Shown piece by piece: positions 35,300-46,063 of a DNA stretch of 64,000 nt. Each line of letters begins with the position of its first letter. Within the stretch, counting starts at the first letter, position 1. Below the pieces are notes generated by a model. It made no database searches and had not been told where the DNA came from. It saw only the letters and a list, made by a program, of their open reading frames with translations. The position numbers were made by a program, and so were the translations under genes. Source of the stretch: Atriophallophorus winterbourni (Eukaryota; Platyhelminthes; Trematoda; Plagiorchiida; Microphallidae); assembly GCA_013407085.1 (NCBI GenBank), contig JACCGJ010005466.1, positions 35,651 to 99,650 on the forward strand, given 5' to 3'.

Positions 35300-35830
35300 A
35301 CTCCTCTTCCCCCAGAATTTCTCTATTTCGGGGTGACGATTTAGATGAAGGCAGAGGAGTTGCGCTCTACTTTGAGCACTTGCTTATCTGTAGAGTTAGA
35401 AACGATAAGGACATTGACATACCCCGACACAATTTGGTGCTGTCTGACTCCAACTTCGAGAGACGTATGCTTTATTGAGGTGGTCCATCGTACTCTATCA
35501 GCAACCCATTACCTAAACAATAAAATGATTGGTGGTTTGCACTTTGTGACAACTAGGTCCGAGGTTCAAGTATTGATAACGGGGGATTTCAAACTTCTTC
35601 AGCTCTGCAGTCGAGATAATCACCTCTCACTGGCTTTTGGCGATGCAATTGAAACCGTCTTGGATTACGCAACGTTCTAGGATTTGATCGTTCAAAGGGC
35701 AAACAATCACATCGAATCCTAGAGAATGTTGTGAAAAAGCGGCTTATCGGACGAAGCAATCATGTTGTCCTATAACTCGAATGCGTTTGTAGCGCTAGGC
35801 GAAACGGTGTCGGGATAAGTTACGTCTGAA
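35300..35830 (+). mobile_element. CR1-like LINE fragment, endonuclease domain
   Basis: Plus-strand 35345-35680 matches the endonuclease part of ORF2 at 5076-5711 (TIWCCLTPTSRDVCFIEVV against TIWCSLMPMSGEVCIIGVV; then a decayed GDLN box reading GDFKL). A third frame at 35330-35460 carries GRGVALYF. The reading frame shifts at least once. The SDH motif has decayed to RSNHVV near 35760. The same element may continue at 36840. Confidence 0.72.
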
Positions 35831-36364
35831 GCGTAAACTCAGTTTGCCTAGTTTCAACGCAATGGATTAACACCATTATAATGTTTTATCCCAATGATCA
35901 TTAGTTGTTTATTTTAAAGCACCTATGATGAATACTAGACGAACATATTATTTCCGTTCTGAAGGAACCTTCTCAACAAAACAAATTCAAACTGCCGTCT
36001 GAAACCTTGATGTAACAAGTGGCACAAACATAGGGGTTAGAAAATAGATAAAAACACAGCCGTTTTATGAGCACAATTTACACAACTTAGAAACACCGTT
36101 ATCGCTAAATTTGCAAAAACGATTAACATTTTAAATAGCATTTGATTTCTTGAATACACCACAATCTATAGCCATTAAATAGACTCGTTATTTCAAGAAC
36201 GAATATTGAACTACATTTTGGCCTGTGTCTGGTTTTGGAGAATACTTAAAACAGAACGATGATTCAAAAGCATCATTTTGTGCGTCAAGCTCCACTAAAC
36301 CCTTTGGGAAATCCATCATTCAAAATGGAAAAGTGAAGTATTTATTACTTTATGACTTTGGTCA

Positions 36365-36600
36365 TCTATAAGCGCCTCGAGTGCTTGACCAAGAATCACT
36401 TTGTTATTCCGTGTCTGAACATCGTGGTTCGTTGTGCGAACCCTATATAACAGTTGGCATACAAGTATAACCTTGTTCACCTTTAATCCACTGTTTCAAG
36501 GCTCACTGAACCTGGTCTCACTGTCTCCACCTGACGACGGCAAACATCCAGAAACCGGTATTGGTGTGCAAGGGATGGGAATTTGAGTAACACATTACTT
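36365..36600 (+). ncRNA. hammerhead-like SINE repeat, copy 4 (longest)
   Basis: The 5' part has a perfect six-base-pair hairpin, GGTTCG-TTGTG-CGAACC, at about 36426-36442. The 3' part has CTCCAC, CTGACGA (36531-36537), a GGCAAACATCC stem II, GAAA (36551-36554), the palindrome ACCGGT and a following A where cleavage would fall. Stem I 3' strand reads TTGGTG, so pairing with CTCCAC is weakened. The block is about 230 bp and recurs at least four times between 36 and 52 kb. It lies between LINE pieces at 35.8 and 36.84 kb and probably inserted there. Confidence 0.55.
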
Positions 36601-36839
36601 TAAAGTATTTATTACTTTGACGGTGGAGGTGCATTTGGCAGGAAAATAGATCAAATGTTGAAATTATCAATCGAGGGGGACTAGAAACATCGTTATGTTG
36701 ATAAATTGTAACTTGATGTCAGAAGCAAATCGTTAATATTTTTTTTTAATTTTGTTGTTTAACTTATTGTAATTGATGACAATTCGTGTACACGATTAAA
36801 GACAATTTCTTCATCTTCTTCTTTCTTTTTTCACTTAGG

Positions 36840-37500
36840 AAATATTAATCGTGAAAATTTCCAGGAGCAGACGGTATAACTCCAAGGCCGCTTTAAACCT
36901 GTCATACGAAAGTGCCTGAACCTCTATCTCACATGTTTATCAAGTTGCTTGAAGCTGGTATGTTACCACAAGACTGGAAACTGAGTCATATAACACACAT
37001 ATACAAATTACGTTGATGATGTCAGTAAGTACAGGCCAGTGACATCGCTGTCGTCCGTATCAAAATTTTAGAGCAAATAATAGCTGCTGAAATGGAGCAA
37101 CATCTAGGTTGCATAAGTGTTCTATCTTATGGTTAACAAAATAAACTATGGACCTGAAGACATGTCTTCAATAAGGCTAAGTGTATCGCAGTTCGGGATG
37201 ATTATCGATGAGTTTACGATATACACTAGTTTTATATTTGCAACTTATTTGTCCATAAAAGTATCAATTCGTTATGAAGTAGTTCGTGCTTAAGGAAATT
37301 GATTATCTGCTGATATTTTCTTTAACTATCAAGTTTGTTCGGAATGACAAATTTGCACCTGATTCCGGGGCACCTCTAACTTTTTGCAAGGCACTTGTCG
37401 TAACGACGTTGATGTCCACCGACCTCGGTATTGTTCACTTGTGTTAGACTTATGAGCACACACATCGTATTAGAAAAACTCATCGACTTTCATGTAAATG
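36840..37500 (+). mobile_element. CR1-like LINE fragment, RT fingers and adjoining segment
   Basis: 36850-37110 on the plus strand reads, with frame changes, PGADGITPRPL, EPLSHMFIKLLEAGM and LPQDWKLSHITHIYK, and after a frameshift KYRPVTSLS-like sequence and LEQIIAAEMEQH: the RT finger motifs. 37140-37500 has an inverted match at 57430-57785. Highly decayed. Confidence 0.68.
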
Positions 37501-37599
37501 TTCGCATTGTGTTACAAATACGTATCTTCCTATAGACTATTTGCCTGGAAGATTATATCGGACATTTACTGGGCATGCTGGTAATAACGCACGTCAGTT

Positions 37600-37900
37600 T
37601 GTTATGTGCGCCTCAGATGCGTGAATAGGAATCAGTTCGCGATTCTGTATTTTACCATCTTCGTTTTTTGTGAGAACCCTATATAACAGTTGTATACAAG
37701 TTTATCTTTGATAACCACTTTCCAACTGTTTCAAATATCAATTAATCTGATTTCACTTTCTCCAACTGATCATGACAAGCAGCCAGAATCCGGTATTGGT
37801 TTGTGAGGGACGAGATGTGAGCACCACAAAACATTGATAATTAACCACTTTCCCTATTTTAACTGCAAACGTCGATTTACAGAAACTCTTGTGTCAGCAG
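37600..37900 (+). ncRNA. hammerhead-like SINE repeat, copy 5
   Basis: 5' part: GAGAACCCTATATAACAGTT matches the 5' block of copy 4. Core: TCCAA, CTGATCA (37765-37771), GACAAGCAGCC, AGAAT, CCGGTATTGG. The CUGANGA box has a G8-to-C change (CTGATCA), which would abolish cleavage. The 3' flank around 37880 (TTGTGTCAGCAGTGAAAC) resembles the 3' flank of copy 8 and bases 45-70 of the window. Confidence 0.5.
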
Positions 37901-38279
37901 TGAAACTTTCTTTCTAAACTTTATGAATTTTCTCAAAATCCAAAGTAGTAATGAGTAGTCTGCAGTTTATATTGGGAGAGAAGACTAGCGTGGGTATATT
38001 ATTATTATATCCACAAAAATCATTGAATTTCATGTAACCAGATAAGAATGAATACCGTGTGAAGAAGAAGTATATTATTTTGGTTGCGTGTGTTGACAAT
38101 GAACAATGATATTTAACATATGAATAAATTTGACTTAATTAGGGAACAGAATACGGATTAATAACGATAAAAACAATCGATATATAAACATGGCGCTATA
38201 GGTAACCGAAAGGAAACAATAATATCTAAGTTAATAAATTAGAATAATACAGAACATATGACTTTACAAATCAATATAG

Positions 38280-38395
38280 CCATGTTCTCCCTTATCCACT
38301 GTTTCAAGGCCCACTGAACCTAAAAGTATTGTATCCACCTGATGATGGTAAAATAGCCGAAAATGTAGTGTATTTTCGGTGGACGTGGGCAAAAA
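38280..38395 (+). ncRNA. hammerhead-like repeat, copy 6
   Basis: TCCAC (38334-38338), CTGATGA (38339-38345, a perfect core box), TGGTAAAATAGCC as stem II, GAAA (38359-38362), then ATGTAGTG. Both invariant boxes are intact here. The GTA-GTG at the expected cleavage position agrees with copies 9 and 10. Stem III is not closed. Confidence 0.52.
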
Positions 38396-38600
38396 ATTAC
38401 TTTGGTCACCCATAAGCGCTCTGAGTGATTGATCACGAATCACTATGTGATTTGTGTTTTAACATCGTGGTTCGTTGTACGAACCACATGCAACAGTGAC
38501 ATTCAAGCATAACTTTGTTTAACACTTAATCCCTTTATCGAGGCCCACTGAACCAGATCTTGCTCTCTCCACCCGATGTCGGCAAACAGCCCTGTGTAAT
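38395..38600 (+). ncRNA. hammerhead-like repeat, copy 7
   Basis: A second unit directly after copy 6, in the same orientation. It keeps the 5' hairpin perfectly (GGTTCG-TTGTA-CGAACC near 38469), then CTCCAC, CCGATGT and a perfect GGCAAACAGCC stem II, but lacks the GAAA box and everything after it. The tandem arrangement of copies 6 and 7 is notable because tandem units are the usual substrate for hammerhead processing. Confidence 0.5.
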
Positions 38601-39400
38601 TTCTGTTCGTTGCATGACGGAGAATGAAGATGGCGGATGGATGAAATCGCGTTGTTTTAATTTCGCTTTTACCTATAAAAATTTCGCTTTATTTGAAGAT
38701 GAATGTTTTCATTAAGTACTTAGTCCTGTTTGGGTATATTATAGATTCCGTAATGTCAATTGCGGCTGAGTTTATTGAAGTGTATAGGAATTTACCATCT
38801 GCGTTATTTAAGAAAAGCTGAATGAAAATCCGTTGAGACGAAACATATAGTAAAATGGAAACGATGCAGAAAGAAAACGCAAGAAACCCTGCGCAAGAAT
38901 TTCACTCAAAATCGTGAAGCGTTTCATATTTTCAAACGGCCCTCGAAGGTAAAGTCAAATAATCGAGCATTCTACTCGAACATTGTATTCGTAAAGCGCA
39001 ATCAGTAATGTTGTCCCAAGCGGTTCAATGATTCACATAGCTTTTAGATTGATGTACATCAACAACCTTCAGAAACTCGTCACAGCCAAGTAGTTTACTT
39101 TTGCTGATGATGGTAAATGTTTGGATGCGATTTAAGTCAATCATTATGAATTGACAGAAAAGTTTCCTACACAAGCGGTACATTAGGATCGAACGAATCT
39201 TCTTCCCTATCACATAGGTCACACGTATTGAGGTCAGGTTCAATATTCTACTTATCGATTAGGTTGTGCCTCCGAGATACGGTGTATTTAATGTACCCTG
39301 TCAATTCGAACGGGTATTTTCAGTCATAAAATAGCGTTTGACAAATCTCAGATAATCGTGTTCTATAGGCATTTTGCTCACCTGACAATGCGCCTGTTTT
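38600..39400. other. unassigned stretch
   Basis: No gene, repeat or element recognised. A 72-codon minus-strand open frame (39025-39243) has no motif and is within chance expectation. Confidence 0.4.
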
Positions 39401-39559
39401 CTTTTTTTTTGTAGGCTGCACCAGCGTACTATCTTATGAAAATCAAATCAAACAGTCGGATGTTTGGTATCATCTTGTTGGGTCAACCCAGCTATTATCG
39501 TTATAATTATCAATTTAGTATGACTCGGATTCTAGGTTGCATGTGGATATACCAGGACC

Positions 39560-40900
39560 ACACGAAGCCTAACGATTTGCTCCTCAACTTCCGCTGAACA
39601 TTCTTGTGCTTAAACACGCTTTCAATTCGATTTGACATATAATATAGTTACTGTACCAAGCAAAAGAAGCTCGACATCCTCTTCTCCGAGAAATGCCAGG
39701 CGATTTCTGATGTTTCTGTCCCAACAACGGTAACGCAGTTGCGTCGCTTTATCAGTATGATAAACAAGAACAGTAGTTCTATTCCAAAATGCGTAAAAAT
39801 CATTGCACCGCTGAAAGATTTGCTCAACATTAGAGCAAAATCAATCTAGTTTTCGCCAGAAGCGTTTGTTGCATTCAAAAATGCTCTTTTCAGTGCCACC
39901 GAACTTCCTTTCATTGATCCGGACCTGACCTTTATTTTTTTTGACGACCGATGCCTGCAATTCTGATGTGCGAGCTGTTTTACAAGAACAGCATAAGAAG
40001 ACAGTCCGTCCAGTGGCATTTATTCTCGCGAAAGCCAAATCCGGAACAAACACGCTACAGCACATTTGACCGTGAATTACTTGTGACATATTTAGACATA
40101 CGGCATTTCCGTCATCTTTGGAAGGTCATGACTTCATTATTATTACGGTTTGCAAAAAACTGACGTATGGCCTGCAGTCTCAACTCGATCGCCATTCGCC
40201 GCGAGGTTTGACACTCAGATCATCTCAATTCTATACTGATATTAGTTACGTCAGAGGAGACGCGAACTTGGTTGCTGATGCTTCATCAAGACCCGGCATA
40301 CCTGTCTTGTCTGCAGGCACACCAACACATCTTTTCCTTTTGGCTAACCATCAAACCAAGACAGATAAAACCGAACTCACGCACTGTCGATCCCTGAATT
40401 TGCAGCAAATTGAGTCAATAAACACCGATGACTTGCTGACGTGTGATATCTCGACAGAAAAACCTAGACCTTATGTTCGTCTTCCTCTGCACAGTGCAAT
40501 TTTCGATTATTTTCATTCGATGTCTCATCCTGGAAAGAATGCCACTGTGAGGCTTATCACAGATTGTTTCGTTTGACATTCTCAGAATAAGGATATATAA
40601 ACATGGGTCCTGCATTGCATTTATTGCCAAAATATCAAAATATCGCAACATGCTTTCACAACAGTTGTTCCATTTAGGCATCACACAGTCGATTCTTTGA
40701 TGTGCATCTTTATCTTCTCGATCCAATACCATCATCGAACAGATACTCACTCATTCTAGCGGCGATTGATAGCTCTGCTCGATGGCCGATTGCTGTTTCG
40801 ATCAAAGACACATGTTCATACGCTATAGCACGCGTCTTCGTCCGCCGCTCAGTTGTAATCGACATTGTTCCGAGATTCGACTAGACTCCTTTGCTGTCAG
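39560..40900 (+). mobile_element. Ty3/gypsy pol relic: RT end, RNase H, integrase start
   Basis: In order on the plus strand, across several frame changes: 39690-39860 RT/RNase H linker (VPTTVTQLRRFISMINKN, APLKDLLN); 39870-40000 RNase H start (PEAFVAFKNALF, TELPFIDPDL); 40010-40300 RNase H (PVAFIL, NTLQH, RHFRHLWKVMT, SYVRGDANLVADASSRPG); 40380-40580 integrase H2C2 region (DISTEKPRPYVR, MSHPGKNATVRLITDCFV); 40690-40880 catalytic-core start (DPIPSSNRYSLILAAIDSSA). Homology stops at a CA/TA microsatellite. No LTRs seen. Multiple stops; dead. Confidence 0.85.
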
Positions 40901-40904
40901 CACA

Positions 40905-40960
40905 CACGCTCACACACACACACATATAAATAAATATATATATATATATATATATATAGT
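40905..40960. repeat. (CA)n(TA)n compound microsatellite
   Basis: CACACGCTCACACACACAC is followed by TATAAATAAATATATATA. It sits exactly where the gypsy integrase homology ends. Confidence 0.85.
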
Positions 40961-41094
40961 TAAGTGTAGGATTCAATCTATAGCCTGTTTTGAACATCCA
41001 GTTGTAGAAATTGGTCGCAATTCGTTTCATGACAGCGCCACATGTCGGGACGTGTGACCTGGGAATATTAGTTTTGTTTTTGGTTGTTCACCGT

Positions 41095-41325
41095 TGTGAA
41101 ATACGAGGTTTATGTTCACAAGTCAATGATGAGCTCGTTGCAAAGAATCGCTAAATCACAAACAAGACAACAAGTGTCTCGTTCCTTATAATGACGCTGT
41201 TTGAACGTTGACATTCCAATATATTGTACAGCAGAGTAAACGGTGTAACGTTTGATTAATTTCTAATAATCTTTACAGAATATTTACAATTTAGAATATT
41301 GTGTTTTGCTTGTGACCGTGATACG
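41095..41325 (+). repeat. dispersed direct repeat, partner at 50338-50560
   Basis: Shared landmarks in the same orientation: GAGGTTTAT.TTCACAA, ATGATGA.CTCGTTG, TTAATGACG and TTTA.AATATTTTGTT. By eye about three in four positions agree. No protein or known element recognised. Confidence 0.6.
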
Positions 41326-41524
41326 TTAGACTTGTTCGGTGAAATTTCTGATGTATAAATCTAACTGAGATTGCTTAATGATAACGAATGTGCATACACA
41401 CTATATAACGAAAATTGACTTCCTTTCTTACTCATGTAAACATTACGCAAACACATGCGAGCCGTACTCTCGGCTATTTAGCAGTGAGACAACATCAAAA
41501 ATTGCTGTGTTGACTGACATTTAG

Positions 41525-41800
41525 GCACGTTGGACTTTTAGGTGCGCCTCGAACGATTGGCCAGAGATAAATTTGTAATTCAGAATTTTAGCATCGTTGT
41601 TGTTTGTAAGAACCATATATGTCAGTGAGATACAAGGATAACAGTGTTTCACACTTTAGTGCTGTTCCAATTTTCATTAACCATTTTCTCCCTGTTTACA
41701 GCTGATGAAGGCAAACATCAAAAACTCAACAGGTTTAAAATTATTCACCATACCATTTGTTTTAACGGATCTCATGTGTCAGAAAGGAAACGTTTCGTTG
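41525..41800 (+). ncRNA. hammerhead-like SINE repeat, copy 8
   Basis: The 5' block matches copies 4 and 11 (GCGCCTCGA, GTAAGAACCATATAT). Core: CTGATGA (41702-41708), AGGCAAACATC and then AAAAACTC, so the GAAA box is lost. The 3' flank CATGTGTCAGAAAGGAAACG is shared with copy 5. It ends just before the WDR82-like pseudogene. Confidence 0.48.
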
Positions 41801-41924
41801 ATGCTTTTCTGCTATCGATTTCATGGAAAATTATCTGCTATAGGATGAATCGACACTAACAAGCCCCAAACCTTAGGACTCTCGAAATCAGGATTGTGAA
41901 CGCTGATTCATTTGTGTATACCGG

Positions 41925-42462
41925 CTTGTAGTTGTTTTCCGACGGAAAGACATTGCTTATAGCAACGAACTCTAATCACATCCGCTTGGTTGACGCTTTC
42001 AAGGAGACGCATCTTCATATACCTAATATTATCAGCACTTTATTGCAGCTATCAAAATCTGCGTTAATACTTTGGAAGGCCCCATGATTTTTCTTTTCTG
42101 TTCATTATTTTTAGCAGAAAAGGGTTGCCTTCATTCGCTTTGTTACTCATAAATCTCGTGATTAATTTGCTGCCTTCACTATCCTTATTCCGCACCTTCA
42201 GGTTACCAGCAACACGGATCGTCCAACGTCGGATGCATCGTTCAATCTAGATGGCAAGTTTGTCATGGTTGGTTCCCTTGATGGTCAAGTGAACATCTGA
42301 TTTGTAGACATAGGCGTGCGAGTCGCAAGTTTACCCGACTACGAGGCAGCGACGCAGCTACCGAATGCAGCCATCCACACGTTGGCCTTCAACCCGAGTT
42401 ACGCCGTGCTTGCCACGGGGTCCCATCAGACTTCATTTCGGTTGCCGAGCGTCGACAACTGA
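41925..42462 (+). pseudogene. WDR82/Swd2-like WD40 gene, last two exons (copy 1)
   Basis: About 41930-42015 reads FSDGKTLLIATNSNHIRLVDAFKE split across lines, matching the penultimate WD repeat of WDR82 (…DGKLILISTNG..IRLIDAFKG). Then an intron of about 180 bases ends in CCGCACCTTCAG (AG at 42200-42201), and the last exon (42202-42462) gives DASFNLDGKFVMVGSLDGQV, a TGA where the conserved Trp codon should be, then GVRVASLPDYEA and the signature C terminus FRLPSVDN. WDR82 is a subunit of the SET1 H3K4 methyltransferase complex and ends …FWLPT. The stop and loss of upstream exons make it a pseudogene. Retained intron sequence shows a DNA duplication, not a processed copy. Confidence 0.8.
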
Positions 42463-42865
42463 GGACTTTCCCTACTTCACACTCTTGTAAATACATCGTG
42501 TTGTTTACCAATAGTGCGTTTCACATTATTCTACGCGTATTTCTTATTCGGGGTCCAACTGTATTAAGAATTGGTTATTATTTTCGAAATTCTCACGTTC
42601 ATATATGAATTGACTGAAGAGCGACATAGGATAATTTTGAATTTGCGAAAGGTATGCTACAAATTATATGTCTGGTGGAACTCCTTCAACGAATTTGAAA
42701 TTGTCATCCTAACACCAACATGTTTTGCCTTTCATTCATATTACATTAGCTTTGGAAAACGTTAGTTTCTGAACAATGATAAAAATGCAAGCAATTAAGC
42801 TCTTTGTTAACAATCATGAGTGTAAAGTATAGGCACATATGATTGAACAGATTGGTCGTGCAAAC
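42463..42865 (+). repeat. 3' UTR and flank shared with the inverted WDR82-like copy
   Basis: Similarity with the reverse complement of 51665-52080 continues past the stop codon: TCTTGTAAATACATCGTG, TTCTACGCGTA, GTTAGTTTCTGAACAATGA and GATTGAACAGATTG. Both copies then run into the 5' motif of the hammerhead-repeat family. This sets the outer boundary of the inverted duplication. Confidence 0.7.
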
Positions 42866-42904
42866 CTCAACTAACAGTGAATGTATGTATGTATGCCTGA
42901 AATC

Positions 42905-43765
42905 ACATGATCTAAGCAAAATGCCGCACAGTCACAGACTGCATGTGGGCTAAGATACTGTCACGTTGCCCAGGCCTAGGCAGATATGGAAGAAAAAATC
43001 AGCAATGGCAGTGAGACTCCAGCGTGCTTTTTCATGCAACTCACTACCGGTGGCAAATTATGTTAGCACTGTGTTGGCTGCGCAATAAAAAATGCTGCAC
43101 GTTTGCACATATGTGCAAATCCTGACCCAAATGTCCCTTCCTGAAGTGTACAACAGCAAGAAACCGTCACGTGGTACCTGTGCGGGAAGAACATGGAAAT
43201 AAAGTTTTTAATTAACAGTTTCTCTTTTTTTTCTTTTTAATGCATTTTTGATTTTAAGGGCGCAATATGGAAATAATGATACTTATAAGTAACTTCTAAA
43301 GCGAAAAATCTCCCAATCTACGTCGATTAAGGGAAAGTCCGACCGTTTGTCATATATTTTAAGCTGGGGATTTTGAAAACTTGAAGTGAGCATATGCTTT
43401 TTCATCTAGAAATCCATGAAGATTAGATGTTATTCTTCACTACCGTGAAATTTCTGTAAAGTATCGATTGTGCAAGGTGTTTCAGGCGGGAAAAATGTTG
43501 ATTGGATTATAAAAATTTCGGTGCTGGGAGCATTTGCCAATTTATATTAGTTTTCATCACCAACATTGTTATTGTGTTATCCCGCTTATGGTTAAATGAC
43601 ATCTAGACTCCAAGATCATTTTATGTGTCATTACGGACGAGATCTTGCATAACACGATTTATTCTTTATTTTCTATTTCTCACAGATGTCTAGTCCTGGG
43701 CAACCTGACATTATTTTCGCCAACCTGCAGTCCCAGACTGTGCAGCACTTCGCCTGGATCAAACT
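42905..43765. mobile_element. foldback-type element with about 80-bp terminal inverted repeats
   Basis: 42905-42990 (GCCGCACAGTCACAGACTGC … GTTGCCCAGGCCTAG) is matched by the reverse complement of about 43675-43765. The same terminal motif occurs as the inner ends of the palindrome at 24225-24305 and 24470-24545. The 680-base interior has no transposase-like frame. This looks like a nonautonomous DNA element or foldback; target-site duplications were not identified. Confidence 0.5.
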
Positions 43766-44214
43766 TATGGTTCCATGCCATACCATATCACGCTCTTCCA
43801 TTGAGATACTAATTTGTATGATTCATCTAAAGGTTTTGGAGATATAAACATGCTTGCTCAGATACGAAGGTGAATATTTGGAGAACTGTAATATTTCCTG
43901 AGAGTTTGTGCACGTATCTATCGTTTATCGTTTGACAGATTATGTTTGCAGGACATTTGAGCATCATAATCCTGAGACATGTACCTTAGTAAGAATACAT
44001 CGGGAGACACAACTCTAGAATTAGTATTATTATCGGAACTTATCAACATATGACCCAGTTAAATGAACACATTCATTGATATGATCCAGTTTACAGGAGT
44101 GTTTGTAGACCTTCCACTGAGTCTTTGAAATTTAGTGTCAACGTTGTAACGGAATTCATGAAATCAGTGAAGATGTTAAAGGAAAAGTGGATGCCCAGAA
44201 GTTACTCATGATTG

Positions 44215-44375
44215 TGGTTAGCCTACTTTGGTCGATGGCGACCATGGATAAAAATCACAATCGCATGAATGTTCATATTTCGCAGCATTTTAAATGAATA
44301 AACGTTCCGATTCGGGAGAAACAATCTCTCTTGCTGCGTTTGGATCGATAGTCAGAACTCGTTCGGGATAATAAT
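44215..44375 (-). mobile_element. RTE-like LINE 3' tip
   Basis: Matches the 3' ends at 15180-15310, 49370-49490 and 53550-53700: TTGGTCGATG.CGACCATG, TCGCATGAATGTTCAT and CCGATTCGGGAGAAACAATC. On the minus strand it covers the end of the C2H2-like finger and the 3' UTR. It interrupts the first unit of the tandem array, so it is younger than the array. Confidence 0.7.
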
Positions 44376-45687
44376 TTGTATTTTTGTTTGTTGATGTGTT
44401 GGAAACAAACATTTGATCCCTCACTTTGCGGCACTTTGCCTAGATCAGTCCTGTGCTTTCATATCACATCATATGACTCTCTTCCATTGAAATACTAATT
44501 CGAATGATCCATCTAAATATTTTGGAAACATAAACTTGTGTGAGCAGATATTGAAAGTGGATATTTTGAGAACTTTTATGTTTTCTGAGCGGCTGTATAC
44601 GTATATCCCGTTTATCGTATGATACATTATGTTTGCGTGAAACCTCAGCATCAAAATCATGAGACATTTATCTAAGTAGAACTCCATCGAGAGACACATC
44701 TCTAGAGTTATGATTGATGTCGGAATTTATTAACTTATGATCGAGTCAAACGCAAACTTCCATCGATATACTCCGGTTTACATGAGTGTTCGAAGACCTT
44801 GCACCGAGTCCTTGAAATTCAACGCAAAAATACTAACGGAATACAGACAAACAGTAAGGTTTTGAAAAAAAACGTTGATCCTCAATTTCACTCAATATTA
44901 CAATACACGTATTCATGATTAGTTCACACAACAAAAGTTTAAAACCGCTGCTTCATTCGCCAGATTCCATTTATTAGAATTTTTTTGAATTTTTTTTCCG
45001 TTAATAATATGATGAATAACAAACTTTGCACTTGAAAATTGCTCATTTTCAAGTAAAATTGAGCAATATGTGTTGTGCACGAACCATAGTAAATTCGGTG
45101 ACTTCGGGGCCGTTAAACTTATCTACTACCCGATAATGCGAGCTCTGAGGTTAGAGTTCATTATATCGCCACACTTTCTAAGCAATCCGCTCCCACACAC
45201 ATCTCTAGAGTTATGATTAATGTCGGAACTTATTAACTAATGATCAATTCAAACGCAAACCATTATCAATATACTCCAGTTTACATGAGTGTTCGGAGAC
45301 CTTCCACCGAGTCTTTGAAAATTAATGCAAAAATACTAACGGAATCAGTAAGTTTGTTAACCCCTCCAGGACGGATTTAACCTTTTGGTTAAATAAACTT
45401 CGCAAGTCATTTTTGCACAGCGGCATACAGAATTTTGTCAACTGCAGGTTGGTTTCTTCTTTGTTCGCAATCATCATTGACTTGTCCACAGTGAGAATGA
45501 AAGTATGTGCTGGTACTGGTTTCGAACGAATCCTCACGATTTGCAGTTTTGTGAGCCGAATAAAAATCGTGTGAACGTCTCAGTTATTATACATTTTGTT
45601 CCAGTATAAACTCAGTGATGCCTACAAACACCTTATGTGAAAAATTGGAATAAATCGGGATATCTTCGGAATGCGTTGCTTTTAAAT

Positions 45688-45711
45688 GGATGTAACCTTT
45701 AAGTTACATCC
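45688..45711. other. perfect 9-bp hairpin
   Basis: GGATGTAAC, a six-base loop, then GTTACATCC. A related GTAACTAATTGGTTAC occurs about 45 bases on. Possibly the tip of a small inverted-repeat element; no wider context recognised. Confidence 0.4.
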
Positions 45712-46063
45712 GGCAGAAGCCACCAAAATTGTACGCTGGTGACTTATGCCGCATGTAACTAATTGGTTACATTTTGTTATTTTTTCAATTATGAGAATAT
45801 CACAAACTTTTTATATTATTTGTGTTATGTCACCTCTGGGCAACTCGTTTCCGAAGAAGAAATATTTTATTTCAGGTTAGAAAATAATTCAGGCATGAAA
45901 ATGTTAAATGAAACGTTGATGCCCAATTCAACTCAATATTACAGTACACGTTACGAATGGTTAGTTCACAGAACAAAAGTTTAAAACCGCTGATTTATCC
46001 GTGAGATTTCATGTGAAGGTTATTTATGACTTACTTTTTCCGTGATATGATGAAAAACAAACT

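Noticed and set aside
38346..38383. Alternative stem I for hammerhead copy 6 using TCCAC with GTGGA at 38379-38383
   Set aside because: It pairs perfectly but would put a G at the cleavage position, and other copies place the site at GTA-GTG. Treated as coincidence.
42190..42462. Processed (retrotransposed) WDR82 pseudogene
   Set aside because: Intron sequence with acceptor remnants is present and matches between both copies, so the copies came from genomic DNA.
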